Assembly: GCA_001598975.1 (NCBI GenBank)
Contig: BBXU01002660.1
Location: forward strand, 1 to 64,000
Direction of reading: 5' to 3'
DNA length: 64,000 nt
From: Parachlorella kessleri
Lineage: Eukaryota; Chlorophyta; Trebouxiophyceae; Chlorellales; Chlorellaceae
Part shown: one piece after another, positions 12,781-26,192 of the stretch
How the letters are laid out: every line of letters begins with the position of its first letter
Numbering within the stretch: position 1 is the first letter of the stretch
Made by a program: the position numbers and the translations under genes
Notes under the pieces: model-generated
The model's input: only the letters and a program-made list of their open reading frames with translations
Told to the model about the DNA's origin: nothing
Databases searched by the model: none

Positions 12781-15700
12781 ATGGTCAGCCTGTCGGGCTC
12801 CATGCTACCCCTGGTCTCCGCATCCCAACCCACGCCTAGGCAGGGGAGCCAGATATGGCACCACGAGCCGCCAGCTGTTGCGTTGAGCCAAGCAGCTCAG
12901 AGTGCTGCCCGCGATAGTTCCGGCAGCGCAGCAGCCCATGCCAGTGTGGGTCATGCAGAGTTAGGGATCGTGCAGCCCTGGGAAGGTTCCCCAGTGCTGC
13001 TACCGTGCGCCCATGCAGCAGCAGGGCTAGCATCCCCACCACAGCCTCACCGAAGTCAGGGCCTCCCAGTTGCAGAGGCACTGCAGTTTCTACATCAGGG
13101 TGGCCCCATGGCAGCCACAACTGGCAGCAGTGGCTCCACCTCACGCCTCAGCCCAGTAGAGCAGCTGTTCCAGCATCCGAGGAAGGTGCATGCAAGTGAT
13201 ACGGTAAAGGGGTCGGTAAAAGCCCGCAGATCGAAGAACCGCCACCCTCCAACCCCCGCAGCCATACGAGGTGCAGCAGCCTCTGAAGGACCGCCAACTA
13301 TGCGCGGCTGCCATCCCGCAGAATGGCAGCGCATGGAGGTCGCAAGTCGGGTACAGCTTCCCGCAGCAAAGGCAGGGATAATCTCAGGCCCAGCGGCTGG
13401 TGCACAGGCGGCAACTGTGGGTGCGGTGCTGCAGCAGCTACTCTGGCAGTCCAAGGCTGCCATTAAACGGCACGGGACTGGGCTCATGGCAGCCTCCCAG
13501 GGTACCCCAGCGCCGGGCCAGGCTGGGTTTGTGTTTGCTGTGCCTCCCCAGCAACTAGAGCTGGATCCTGACTTGCAGCAGGGCCAGGCTGCACCACCAG
13601 CAGCAGCAGAGGCAGGAAGGACACCAACAACATCAGTAGCAGCAGATGAAGCAAGTGCAGTCGCTGCAGCGCCTGACATGGCGGCTTTAGAAAAGGCATG
13701 CCTTAAAGACTTGCGAGGCTTCACAGCCGAGAGGGTTCCAGTACCAGCCAGCAAGGTCAAAGTGTCAGGATGCAGTGTGCATGCCAAGCCAGCGGAGCTG
13801 CCCCTGCAAAGCAGGCGCAGCGGCCATGAAGACCTCGTAAAGCCTTCATTTGGCCCTGTTGAAGCCCCAGCATGCGAAGCTAATTTCAAGTCTCCAGCTT
13901 GCCAAACTGATAGCGGGGTAGGGGGCACGCATGAGCGGGCCACAGCAGCACCTGCATGCAAAACGATGGACAACAGTAAACAGCTAGGGGGAAGCCAGCA
14001 TGGCCACTGGCAGACCATTGAAGGCAGGGCGGCACAGCACGAGCCGTGCGGCACGGGTGGGAACGAGGCTGCAGCTGCTCGATTGGAGCTAAATATCTGG
14101 GTTCGTAGGCAGCAGGAAGTGGCCAAGGCAACTGGCATAGCACCAGTGTGGAGCAGCTGGAATTCCGCCAAAGGACCAGTGCCCTTCAAGGCAACATTTG
14201 GCTCAGGTTGGTGGGCGCCATGAGTGTGCTGTACTAGCTGCCATGTGAGCATATCACGACTGGTCACCTGCACACGTCTGAGCTTACACTATTCCTGCCC
14301 TGCATTGGCCCTCAGCACAGCCATGTCAACGGCCTGCCCTGTCAACAAACAGTCCCGTTCATGCTGCATGCAGCCCTCCTGGGCTCTCCCACCCTGGGAT
14401 TTCTGCGATCACAAGATGAGATGGGGTCCGAGCAGCAAGGGCGTCCAGCAAGCGCTGTCAGCGCACCGGAAGGTGGCCCGCTGGCGCCGCCGAAGTCGGG
14501 CCCAGCAACAGTGGGCGGGGGTGCAGGCGAATGCCCTGACGGCAAGGGCTTCAGTATGAGGTCACAGCGATACAAGGGAGTTTATCGTATGCCCACTGGA
14601 AGGTGAGCCCATAGCCCTCTGGTCCTTTAGGTTCCTCCTAGCTCCGCTGGCAGCCTCAACTTGTCCCACAGCTAGGAAGGGAAACTTCACCTTACATGCA
14701 CAGCACCTCAGCTACAGTGACTGCGGCTCTGAAACATGCACGGCTTAAAGCAGAGGTTTTCTTGCACTCGTGTTTCTTTGCCTCTCATCCTGTGTCACTT
14801 TCCCAAGCCACACGGTGCAACGTAAGCTGTGCCGACCTTGGTTCCAGCGTCCAGAGCTTGCAGCTGGCGCTTTTAGGTAAGTTGTGCAAGTCTTCTATAT
14901 TGTTGCGTGCAGGTGGAGGGCACAGTTCACACACATGAACAGGGTGATCCAGCTAGGGATGTTTGACATCGATACCGAGGTGAGCCAGGATCCATTGGTT
15001 CGCATCACTGCTGGCTGGAAGTGCATGCGTCCGTATCCGCCGATGCAAGGTAGTGCAGGGTTTCAATGCAGCATCACTGCAAACTCAGATTGCCTGGCTG
15101 TGCAAGTGCAAGTTGACATCACGCTTTAAAGGACTGGGGTATCCAGGGTAGGTAGCCGGCCACTTGCCCACTGGTTGTAGGCATGCAATACACACCGCCC
15201 TGCATGGCAATAAACCTTGTAGGGTGCACAGGGCAGCCCTTCACCAGTCATGTGTGTTGGCGCCCTCACCTGAGGGTGCCCCTACGGCTGCCACACAGGC
15301 AGCTCACGCGTGGGACAAGGCGGCCATCCAGTACCGGGGCGCCAGCACCCATACGAATCTTCCAGTGGAGCGTGCCACGGCTGAGGCTTGGGCTGCTGAG
15401 CCCTTCCCAGGTGGGCACCTTCAGCAAGATGCGCTGGTACTGCCTCAGCCGCCTGTAATCCTATTCGACATATATCAAGGTCTCCCCTTGTGACTTTCCA
15501 GAACTGGCTGCCGGGCGGTCCCTGTGGTTGAAGCAGTGCCCCGGCTGAACTCGAGTGAGCTGGCTTATAGGTGGTTGCACATTTACTTGTAGAACTCCAC
15601 AATCTGATGCAAGTACACTGTCTTGCCCATGCGAAGCTATAGATGGCGCATGCACAAACCTGACGAAGGGCAACAAGCCGCCAACAGCAGAAGCTTCTAG

Positions 15701-15992
15701 GGCGACTGGAATCCGTACAGGGGTCAGCAGTGCCCCCAGGCAGCCCGAGAGGGGAGAAGTTAGGGTCCAGGGGCCGTCACCGGCGGCGGACAGCAGGCCA
15801 GCACAGCAGCCTGCAGCAGCGCCTGAGCAGCCGCCGGCACCCCAGCAGCAGAGGAAAAGGAGGCGATCGGAGCGAGACCAGCCTGGGTTCCAGTTTGGCT
15901 TTGCCACTGATGATGCAGCGTCTCGGCCACAAGAGCACATACGCTTGCCCAAGCGGCGGCGCACTGCCCCGCAGCAAGCCAAAGATATGTAG
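12781..15992 (+). CDS. Single AP2-domain protein, probable transcription factor
   Basis: Five exons join in phase: 12781–14206, 14374–14602, 14913–14979, 15299–15410 and 15571–15992, giving about 751 residues. The AP2 domain spans exons 2–4, near residues 530–590. It has the YRG element (YKGVYRMPTGRWRAQF) and the RAYD-like element (LGMFDIDTEEAAHAWDKAAI, then YRGASTHTNLP), so the DNA-contacting Arg/Trp strand residues are present. The long first exon is Ala/Gln/Ser/Pro-rich low complexity. The C-terminus has a basic RKRRRSER cluster and an RLPKRRR motif, both likely nuclear signals. With one AP2 domain it is ERF-like in layout, but algal AP2 proteins do not fall neatly into plant classes. The start ATG at 12781 is the first in-frame Met after a possible acceptor at 12750, so an upstream exon is possible. 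Targets are unknown. Confidence 0.85.
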
Positions 15993-17024
15993 CTTGGGCA
16001 GTGCTTCCAGGCTTCAGGCTTCCGGTTGAGGCGAGTGATGGGTTATATGGTTGGGCCATGTAGGCCCCAAGAAGGGGGCCAGGGCTGCACAGCCTTGGTC
16101 TTAATAGGTTTAGTGGGAGTTCACAGCTCGGGTTCGCCCTGCCGGCCTTGCCGGTGGCTTCTTTGAACTGAAAGCAGCTCCTTAGGCTGGGAAGCTGTGG
16201 CTTACAGTGATGTTGCAAGCCTGTCCTCTGTGGTGTCTTCAACCATGCCATAACTTGCAGGGTTCCGAAAAGGTGGGAAGATGTCCGAACCCCCAACAAA
16301 CCTTCGGACTTCTGCCAACACCCTGCGGACATCTCGGGGTGCTCAGGGCAGAGATGTCCGAAGGGCCAAACAAGGGGTACACAAGGCGGGGGGGAGCGTG
16401 GGAATGCAGAAACAAGGGTTGCAGAGCTCTACAAGCTCTGCAGAGGCTGTACACCCAGCGTACTGTGCGGCAAGGCATACCACCTGACAACTTGGTATTG
16501 TTTGGTAGCAAAGGGGTGGCCTGGTGCGTGTCATGCGATTGTACATGTGCGTGTAGCTACTTCGGACATCTTTTGGCTTTTTGAAGGGAGGCGTCCGAAG
16601 ATGTCCGAGGGGTTTCCGGAACCCTGATGACTTGGCCAAGTGCTGTGCATGCCAGATATATCAAACTGCGAACTCAGGACGACGTTGCCGTCAAACCTAT
16701 CGAAGCAGAAGCAGGGCTGCAGAAGCAGACATTGTGCACTGGCTGGCAAGCTGTTGCAACATGTGTTCGATGTGTTGGAAAAATCAAATCACGAGCAGCA
16801 CAGCAGCTGAAGCAGGGTCAACAGCCCTGGAATGTAATCCTTGCATACGCTTCTTATGTACTGAATCCTTTTGATTCTATCTCAGCACCCCACCATAACT
16901 ATTCCTGATCTTATCCCACCCCTGAGTGACCCTTGGGGGCGGTCCGTGCATCCCAACAGGATACGCAGGCTTGAGGCGCATTGGACGGGGTTATTCTACT
17001 CGGCTGGGCCTGCACCTTCCGGCC
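15993..17024. other. Intergenic region with MITE, upstream of chitin synthase
   Basis: This region lies between two genes in the same direction. It holds the AP2 gene's 3' end, a 369-bp hAT-type MITE described separately, and about 0.4 kb that should carry the chitin synthase promoter. No further gene is supported. Confidence 0.5.
16258..16626. mobile_element. hAT-type MITE with terminal inverted repeats
   Basis: The element begins CAGGGTTCCGAAA at 16258 and ends TTTCCGGAACCCTG at 16626. These are near-perfect inverted repeats with the CAGGG…CCCTG ends typical of hAT transposons. It is flanked by 8-bp direct repeats, ataacttg (16250–16257) and atgacttg (16627–16634), identical at 7 of 8 positions; 8 bp is the hAT target-site length. 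Inside, GATGTCCGA and its complement recur in both orientations near both ends, as subterminal transposase-binding motifs do. At 369 bp with no transposase frame it is non-autonomous and depends on a hAT enzyme encoded elsewhere. The single mismatch in the duplication argues for an insertion that is not very recent. Confidence 0.8.
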
Positions 17025-20000
17025 ATGACAGCCCAGGAGGAGCTCAAGGACGCATCTGCAGACCACTTTGGTAAGTACGGCCCAGCCTGACGCTTGCACG
17101 TCATCCTGCGGTTATAAGTGAAAGAGACAGTCTTCTGTGACTTTGGCCTCAGGCAGTCCACATTGCAGCTAGCTAGCTGGCTTGGTTTAAATGCCGAGGA
17201 GCACCATCCCTCCCTGGCCATTGCAGAGGGCGCGCACGAGGAGATTTATGTTATCAATGACGATATCACGCTTGAGAAGCCCCTAGAGGAGTACTATGTG
17301 GAGCTCAACGTGCGGCTGGAAAGCCTGCGCAACCACCTGGGGGACGAGGCAGAGTACCTGCCCTCGACCTATGAGAAGTATGTCAGCACTAGCCTTGGCG
17401 GGCCAGGCACGCTCCAGCGCAATGTGCGGGAGTACTACAATGAGCTCAAATTGCTGCGCAATGACACCCAGGTAGGTTTGCTGAGCTTGCAGAGCTCCAG
17501 CACTAACGCACTGAGCTTCTAAGCCAGGAAGTAGCAGTGTTTTGGTGCAGTGACATGACCCTTTGCCTGTATTGACATGTGGGTTTCCAGTCCAGACAAT
17601 GTGCAAGACAAGTAGCATCATGAAGGGCGCAAGTTACTGACGTGGAGAGGCTCGATAGAAGGGCCCATTTGCCATCTGCAGGGCCCTGGTTAGTAGTGCT
17701 TGGGCCTCATATACTAGCTGACACATATGCCCTAGGGCCAGTAAGAGCGAACTGGAGCTAGTCAATCAATTACGTGCCGCAAGACGCTTCAGGGCATCAA
17801 CTTTGTGTGGAGGCATGTGGGCATTTTGATGTCCTTACCATGTATTGCAGGTCTTCTACCCCGTGCCCAACGAGGTGTACAGGGATGAGTGGGATGGTGT
17901 GGAGGTAGCCGACCCCATGGAGTATACCCACTGCCGGTACACCCCGGTGGTCACAGAGGTCAGCACTACTGACTGAAGATGTGGTCTGCACTATTGCTGG
18001 CTTGGTAGCCAGCGCCTGAAGTGCGCAGAGCAGCCTGGGATTGATGGGGACAAGAGCGTAGTCCTGTGCAGAAATCCTGTGTCCTTGGAAGACTTGAAAT
18101 CCTGTTGCCAGACAAGGCTGTCTGGCTTGGACGGCTGCATTGAAGTATGGACCAGACCACATACCTGTTAGATCCCGCATTCCGCCGCACAGGATCCACG
18201 TGACTTTGGCGTGGATGGCTACATACTGAGGCTGCAGCGCATGGACCGGCACATCAAGCTCTTCATATGTATCACACTGTATAACGAGGACCAAGATACA
18301 CTACGCAAGACGCTCATGGGCGTTGCAGACGTAGGTAGTCAGTGTTTTATTAGGAAGCAGCCAACCAGGCATGAATCATACTTGCGATGGTGGGGCAACA
18401 TACTTCTGGGTCTTGCTTCTGAGGGCTACCATAAGTGGCACTCAGCCAAGACTGTGAGACATGTTGGGTTCATGGTGTTGCACTTGCCAGGAGCCTTAAG
18501 AGAGTTTGGGCCTTAAGACAGGTTGGGGTGCCTCTGGCAAGGGTTGCAACATGACATGCCTGCTGTTCCTGTGCAGAACCTTGAGGTGGTGTACAGTCAA
18601 TACCTGGAGAAAGATGGGCGCCGTGGGCTGGACTGGACCGAGGTGGCTGTGTGCCTCATACAGGATGGTATTAGCAATGCAGACGAGACTGTGCTGGCAG
18701 CATCTACTGTGCAGGTCAGTGCGGTAGAGCAAGCTGGTGATGTGCATAAGGTCACTGCTTTGGGCTAACCGGAGGCTTTGAAGGAAGTCCCACTCAGCAT
18801 TGGTGTCTTGGGCCAGGCTCAAATTGGGTATGCCACGGTCTTGGATCGTAAAGATGGCGGCAACAGAGATAAGCCTGCCTCCAAGGCAGCGATGTACATT
18901 TAGCACTACTCGCATGGTCATCTTTGCAGAGTAAGTGGCATGCCATCTCCTCACTTGGAAAGGACTTCTTATTTGCCGTCTTGTAGGGCTTCTTCTCGCC
19001 CGTGGTTTTGCAAGAGGAGGTGTTGGCCACCCCCGTGTCTCTGCATCTCTTTGAGTACACTGCCAGGTGGGGCGCGCTGCATGGCTGCACCCTGTGCGGC
19101 AGCTATTTGCTGTGCAACGCCCACTACCTCTATATATGGGTGGGCTGTGCCTTCCATCTGTAAGAGCTGTGGAGGGGATATGCTGGGAACACATTGGTGG
19201 TTTTGGTGGTGCCAAGATATTCATGTTCTGAGGTGCCCTCTGTGCAGGTATAAGAAGCATGCCGGCATTGAGAACTACCCGCCCATGCAGGTAGGGAGCT
19301 GCATTGGTTAGTGGGCGCCCAGCACACCACCGCCTACCAATTCCTCCTGCATGCCATTTGAGCTCGAGTACAGTTTCGTAAGAGGCCGGATACCTCGGCA
19401 TCTTGGTCAGGGTGCAGAGGGGTTAAGTGGGTGCAGGTGATCTTTGCAACCAAAGTGAAGAACAAGGGCAAGCTGGACTCCCACTGCTGGTACTTTGACG
19501 GCCTGGCCTACCTGCTGCAGCCGGATTACTGCATTTTGTTTGACGCAGGTGAGTGGGTGCTTGGTGGTGGTCACCACTCTTCAGCCTTGCAGTCTGCCCA
19601 AGTGATGGCATGCAACTGATAGCCTGTGGCGGGTGGCCTGCTCTTGGATTAATGTGGAAGAGTACCGCTATGCAGGCACGAGGCCAATGCCAAACGCGCT
19701 TATGAGCATTTGCACCCACTTCAACCGCTACCCTCATGTAAGTGTGGGCTCCTACCAGCCAGCTGTGCATCTGTTTGTGGATGCATAATGACAAGCACTC
19801 TTCAGCATGCAGACTGTCCATGTCTGGAGAGGAGATGGGTGTTGCTCTTGCACTGCGATATGTGCACGGGAAGCACTCTTCGCCCGATGCTGCAAGCCTT
19901 TTGGTGCAGGTGGGAGCCCTGACTGGGGAGTTGCGTGTGGAGCGCCCCTACCGCACCTTCCTCACGGCAGTGCAGTTCTGTGAATGGAAAGTGTCACATC

Positions 20001-23000
20001 TGCTACAGAAGCCCATCGAGTCTATCTGCGGCTTCCTGACAGTGCTGCCGGGTGCCTTCAGCGCCTTCCGCTGGATGGCGGTGGAGGTGGGTGGTAGTTG
20101 AGCTAGAAGTCTAGACAGCAACTGCGGAAGCAGCCTGGCCCAAACAAATGTTGGACTTACCAAGCGACAGCTGGTGTAATCAAATGGTTACAGGTGTGCA
20201 ATATATGACTTGAGGGTATGCTTGAGCATCTCTTTCCCTGACTCCGCAGGGCGAGCCGCTGCGGCGGTATTTCCATGGCCTTTACTCCCAGGCGGAGCTA
20301 AATGCCTTTGAGGCCAACATGTACCTGGCAGAGGACCGAGTCCTGTGCCTGGAGATAGTAGCAAAGAAGGGCGGCGCTTACAGGTATGGCGCCTTCAATG
20401 CCTTGGCTACGCATTTGACAGCCAGAGAGTATAGGTTTTGATATGCAGGACATAAGGGTATGGCAGAGACTTCAAGCAAGCTGACAAACCCAGCTGGAGG
20501 AGCCACACACCAAGTGGTTTAAGATATGTCCTGTGCAGGCTCGAGTTCATCAAGGAGGCGGTGGCAGAGGCAGACCCTGTCACCAAGCTGACAGGGCTCA
20601 TGAAGCAGCGGCGTCGCTGGCTGAATGGCACATTCTTTGCCATGCTGTATGCCTTGAGCAACATGGGCCGCATCTGGACGGAGTCCGGTAGGTAGCTGTC
20701 GTGAACAATTGATGGGGTGCTGCCTCCTCCTGTGGTGCGATCTGTCCGCATCAGCGCGTGCCAGCAGCTTGCCACCGAGTCAGGACACTCTGGCAGCCTG
20801 CTAAACTGGCGTAAGCGTACGGACTGGCATTGATGCTGATGGTCCCAGGCTGGCTTGCAGGGCACTCACTCGTCAGAAAGCTGGCCTTGACAATAGAGTT
20901 TATCTATCTGGTGATCAATATGGTAGTGGGCACCTGGTGAGTCCACCAAGCTCCTCGGGTCCATAGTCTCTAGCTTGCCAGCCTCCGGAAACGTGGCTTG
21001 CCTAGAACAGCATGGCAGTGCCATGGCCACCAAATGCAAGGTAATGAGGGTCAGTCGTATAACAATTGTTCCTCCCTTCGAGACTGCAGGTTTGGCATTG
21101 GTATCTTCTATGTCATGCTCTACCAACTCCTGAAGGTGGCTTTCTCAGGCCCAGAGTGGCTAACGCAGGCAAGAACGACATTCCCGATGCTACTGGTATC
21201 CAGTCGGCTGACGAAGATTCCTGATTGCTTGAAAGGGCTTGTGGCTTGCCTTCTTATGACTTCCTATGTTGCACGCATGCTGCCTACAATATACCTAGCA
21301 GATAACATTCTGCTTCTGCCTTGTCTGCAGCTTGGTAATGTGGTACAGCTTGGCTATCTCTTCCTCATCATTGTGCAGCTAATAATCAACCTCAAAAATA
21401 AGCCAGAGGCTGTGGAGAAGGTAAAGCCTATGTCGTGCTGCCCAAGGGCCGCAGTACTCGCCAGTGAAACACCCTACAGCTCTCGCTCTTCGAGGCTGGC
21501 TTGATGTGACAGTAGCTGTGGTGATGGGACCTGAAGTGAATATGCAACACAAACCATGCTGATACCTGCAGGTGCACTCTTTCTGTGCCATCTACTTTGC
21601 GCTGTACATGCTGGTCTTCACCGGGGTGTCCATCAGGTGAAGAGTCATATGTCAACACCCGATGCGAGGAATGCAGGGCATCTACTAAAACAAAGGCACT
21701 ACATGCAGTGCAAGCAGACCCCGGTCCATCAGGGGGTTCCTGCGTTGGCATACAAAAGATTGTGTTGCAACTCCAGGCCTGGCCTCCCTCTTACCGGAAA
21801 CCAACATTCTGTGCTCTGCTTCCCATGTGTCATTCAGTTTCCTGGTGACCAACACGGACTACAGCTTTATGCACATCACCAATGACAAGCTGGGGCTGCT
21901 GGTTGCCACGCTAATGAGCGCGTTAGTGGGCATCCTGCTGACGGCGCTGCTTCATGGAGAGATTCTGGGCGTACTGGGGTCAGGCTTCCAGTATTGGGTC
22001 ATGCAGCCAGCCTTTTTCAACATGCTACAGGTGGGTTCATAGACAAGGACTGCACGTGCTTTCGATAGGAGTGCCGGGCTAGCATGGGTGGTGGCAATCT
22101 CTCCAAACTGTTATGGAGAGAGGAGTGAGCAACACTGTGGATTAGAATCGCTGCAACTAGAGTGCTCCAGGGATGCCAAGGGCCGTCCTGCTGTCATATA
22201 GTGGCCTTCTTTGATCCTTGTGGCGATTTGTTTTGCCAGATGAATGCCTTCTGCAATGCGGACGACATCTCCTGGGGCACCAAGAACCTGGACACCAAGC
22301 GGTCCGACCATGATGCTGCCAAGATGCGCAGCAAAGCACTGGCCTACAAGGGTGAGTAGCGTGTGTTCAGGCGAACGCTCGTGGCAGCTCATACTCATAG
22401 TTGGCAAGGTTGCTACAATTTGTGTTGCGGTCGGCCGAGCAGCATACCTAGTAGCTAACAATGAAATCATCGCTGCTGACTGCTATTGCGAGTTGGACCA
22501 TGGGCACATCCCATGGAAGCATGGAGCAAAGCCGACTTAGCTGGTGTTCATATTTGCTGCAGTGCGGCCCAGCAAGACGAGCAAAGCGTTCTGGGAGGCC
22601 ATGAGCAAGGTGCAGAGTCACCTGACCGATGCCAAGAAGATTGTGGCATACAATCAGCGCAAGGAGCAGAAGCTGAAGGTGAGGCGGAGACCTTGATGCT
22701 TGGAGGGTGGGAAGCAGGTGGATGTAATGCTGGTGGCCGAGCCAAAGTGCAATGCTTGTCAAGGCGGCCGGACTTGTGGACCGATGTCAGAATGGGATTG
22801 CAGCTGCGGCCTGGCCCTCCAGCCTGGAAATTTTAAGCCTGAGGATTGGTGCTGTGGTGAATCTTGCAGGCTTTCTCTTCATATCTGTTGATAGCGTGGG
22901 TCTCCACCAACGTCATCTTTGTGGCAGTGGTCACTATGTTCTCCAACACAAGCTGGGAGGTGAGGCATTGGCAGTCCGGCTGTCGTACCCCTCTACACAA

Positions 23001-25200
23001 CCAGTGAAAACACCATAAGTGGTCCAGTGCATTGCTGCCCTTTGCCTCATGCGCGGACTGCAGTGCAAGCTTGGACGTCTGATGACATACTTGTGGATCT
23101 CATTTTCTGTTCTGCATGGTTGCAGGTGTGTGCGGTCACTGAAACAGAGCGGGCCGTGAGTGCCGTTCAAGACCAGGCCTTGGATGACAACAAGGCGCTT
23201 GCAATGGCAGACCTCATCAGCACGGCGGCGGTGATCTTACAGCAGGGAGGTGGGTCCTTGCAAGTGGGCCGCTTGCCTAGATGAGGTACTCGAATGAATT
23301 AAGTCTCCCGGGCATCGCCACACAGCCATACCTGCGCATTGACCGATGCCCCTGTGGGCACCTGCCAGGTGTGTGGTGCGTTAAGGAAGCACTTTCTGTC
23401 GCACACTCTGCTAAGGGCAGAGAGCCCATGGAGTGGCTTAGGCACCAGGACGTGGAAGGCAAAGGTGGATTAGACATAACCCGCCCCGCAAACTGGTGCA
23501 CCTAACCCATACCCCCGCAGCTTGGGTGATTCTGAGGCCTAGCTTTTCTTATGCCTGAGCGGAGCGGTACACACTCCAGGAGTGGCCTAGAGCTTGCCTA
23601 CAACTCTTTTGCCTGCGTCTTGCCTGGATGGCTTCCTGGCAACATTCCAGAGGATGCCACCTCTGGGGTAAAAAGAGTAGCCCACTTGCTGCCCACCTTG
23701 GACCACAGGGCCCACCAACGTTCCCTTCGCTTCCTCTTCCTTGCAGCCCAGCTGTACCCATTCACTGGCCTGGTGGGCTTCCCTCAGAACTTCCCTCTGC
23801 TGGTCACCGGGGATTCTCAGGTGTGGCCTGCATTGACAATCTGCTCCACTTCTGCGTTCCGTATGGGTCCTTCATGCCACTCTCATATGCGCGTATGGAT
23901 CGGATTGAAAATAAGTCGTTGGATTTATTAAACGACTGTAATTTTGCAGTCTGATGTCACTCGCGGCTCCCGTGTGACTGTGCTGGCTAACGCAACAGAT
24001 CTCTTCAGCACCATAGACCAGTCCATGCCCAAGTTTCAGCAGTGGTTGCACGATGCCATGGGGATCAACTCTACAGACAAGCTGCAGGTCAGTTTGCCAG
24101 GGTGCCTGGTGGACTCCTGTCTGGGTTATGCGACCGTGCGAGTTGCATGCCATGGTTCATTGCTATCAGTGTTTCTCGGGGAGCAAGCTCTGACCATCTA
24201 GCATCAGTGGCAGCTGTGCTGTTGCTGAGGAAAACCGGCGTGCCCCCTCGCAGGAGTATGGGCGGCTTTCTATTCCTAACCCCAGCAACACCAGCATGGG
24301 CTACGACGCCACAGTCTATTGCAAGAAGCACTCGGGCTACACATACTACTTGCAGGCACAGTTCCTCCTCTTGTGCGTGATAGTCCTCTTCCAGGTGAGA
24401 ACCATTGGGGCTGATTTGGGAGGCTGGGGCTAGCAGGAGTTGGGCAGGCTTCTCATCGTTGCGGGTTTTTGCTGCACTTGTAGTGAATAGTGCATGGGCA
24501 TGCTGTTGGTGTTCAGGTAATGCGGTGACCAGGGCACCATCCGACTGTCCCAGTTTGTAAAGCAGCTGTTCATTGGAAGTCCTGTTCACAATGGCAATTA
24601 ATGCAATAGAGTAGCTCACAGCCTACTGCATCATGCTGCCTGCCAGGTGGGAGGCTCGCTCCTGTTCATCCTAGGCTACTACACTCGCCGCCTGACTGGC
24701 ATGGCTTTCCGCAAGGGCATGAACCGGCCGCAAAATCCCACAGCTGTCCCGGAGAACTCCGACAACTCGCTGAGCATTAGTATATCGCCTGAGAGTGCTG
24801 CAAAGTACGGCATTGCAATGGCTGGCCCAGCTCAGGTGAGCCATGTTGCAGCGGAGGAAGTCTTTAGTGGGCAGTTGCACTGTAAGCTGCACCCTGCCTG
24901 CCATCCATTCTTGTCAACCTTAGCTCCTCAACCCCGACCCCTCCGTAACCCATCAGATGTCAGACTGACAATGCATAACTGTCCACTGTGGCAACCTGTC
25001 ACTTGACACTGCCATCTGACTGTGGCTTTCCCATGCAGTTCGCCATCCAGGGGTCTGAGTACACTGGTTCAGTGACTGCCAGTGACGGGGGGACGTCCGG
25101 CACTCCTCGCTCCACCAGCTCCCAGTCACCCATGAGGCGGAGAACAAGGCAGGGCGACGGGGCTTCGCCACAGGCGCCCTTAGGCGCTCGCAACGCGTAG
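17025..25200 (+). CDS. Chitin synthase (GT2), fungal class I–III-like
   Basis: About 25 exons join in phase from ATG 17025–17027 to the stop at 25198–25200, giving roughly 950–1000 residues. It polymerises UDP-GlcNAc into chitin at the plasma membrane. The GT2 core begins LFICITLYNEDQDTLRKTLMG, followed by VAVCLIQDG, ILFDAGTRPMP (the DAG form of the UDP-binding DxD region), VLPGAFSAFRW, YLAEDRVLCLE with the catalytic ED, and KQRRRWLNG, the QRRRW product-site hallmark. Membrane helices follow (exons near 20861–22030 and 22870–22959), with SWGTK near 22280. The C-terminus adds a probable extracellular loop (exons near 23750 and 23949), another helix pair (near 24350–24680) and a Ser/Arg-rich tail ending ARNA. 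One intron (21179–21330) seems to use a GC donor. Exon borders near 23240–23830 are the least certain. CDA1 follows about 1 kb downstream on the same strand, giving substrate maker and modifier side by side. Confidence 0.93.
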
Positions 25201-26192
25201 TAGCCTCTGGGACAGAGTTTGTAGTTCACTCACTGGGTAAGCAGGTTATGTCCCAGCGACCAAACTTGCGGCAGGGGCCAGCTCGCAAGTGACTCTTGCA
25301 GTATTTGATACTCGCACCTGACTTCTACAGTCACTATCATGCAGCTTCTGTTGTTGACAGGCATCATCTCTGCTCTCTTTATATCTATTTGTACATAGCT
25401 ACCTCAGGGTAATTGAAGCAGCTCGGCTGTGCTGCTTTTCCTTGTCTGGCAGGCCGCCTTAACCTTCAAGGTTACTGCGTGGGCTGCGTGTTGTGATCCA
25501 AAACACGTACTTTATATCGAAGTAAGTGGTGTGGTTGGCCTTGGATGGTACAGCTGGGCGCCCTAGGCGCAGACTAGTTGGGGAGACAAATCAACTTCTG
25601 AAGCATGAAGGGCAGCAAGTGTCTTATATCACAGCCACGGCCCTTGCATATGAAACCTTTGCACCGTGGGGCCCCATGGGGCGCGGGCATCAATTCCTTT
25701 CGCCAACTCAACCGTCTCCCGCCGCGGCGCCCACAACGACCGGTCCAATGGGATCCCATCGCGATAGCCTGGAACCCATCCAGTTTGTCCTTTGCTAATC
25801 ATTCAATTCGTTTATTGGATATCTGTACTCAGCGTAGTGGTGGACGCCCTCCCTAGGTAAGGTTGTTCAGGTTAGTTGGGATCGCCACGCGTCATGTGGC
25901 ACCTGGCTGGGCTGATCAGCCTCCACTACTGCTGCAGGAACTTCTATATTCTTTCATTCAGGAACCTTGAACGGGTTTGAGGGGGTGAGTTGTGACAATG
26001 CCATCCATGCCACTTGTGGAGGAAAGGAAAACGAACTGGTTTAGATACTGGGTTGGGGCAACAATATTGGCCAGGCGCCAAACCTGTTGTGGGACATGCC
26101 CAGCAACATGTGGAGGCGCCGGGGCGCAACACTGACACGAGGGTCTTGGCATCTTGAGGCTCCCTCACTTGCTGCTGACTTGCAGGGCCAGG
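25201..26192. promoter_or_regulatory. Spacer between chitin synthase and CDA1
   Basis: This should hold the chitin synthase 3' untranslated region and the CDA1 promoter. No TGTAA polyadenylation motif or TATA box is obvious. Open frames in it are short and show no similarity to known families. Confidence 0.35.

Noticed and set aside
13095..14273. 392-codon minus-strand open frame
   Set aside because: It lies opposite the AP2 gene's long first exon, which joins in phase to the AP2 domain. The minus frame has only low-complexity sequence.
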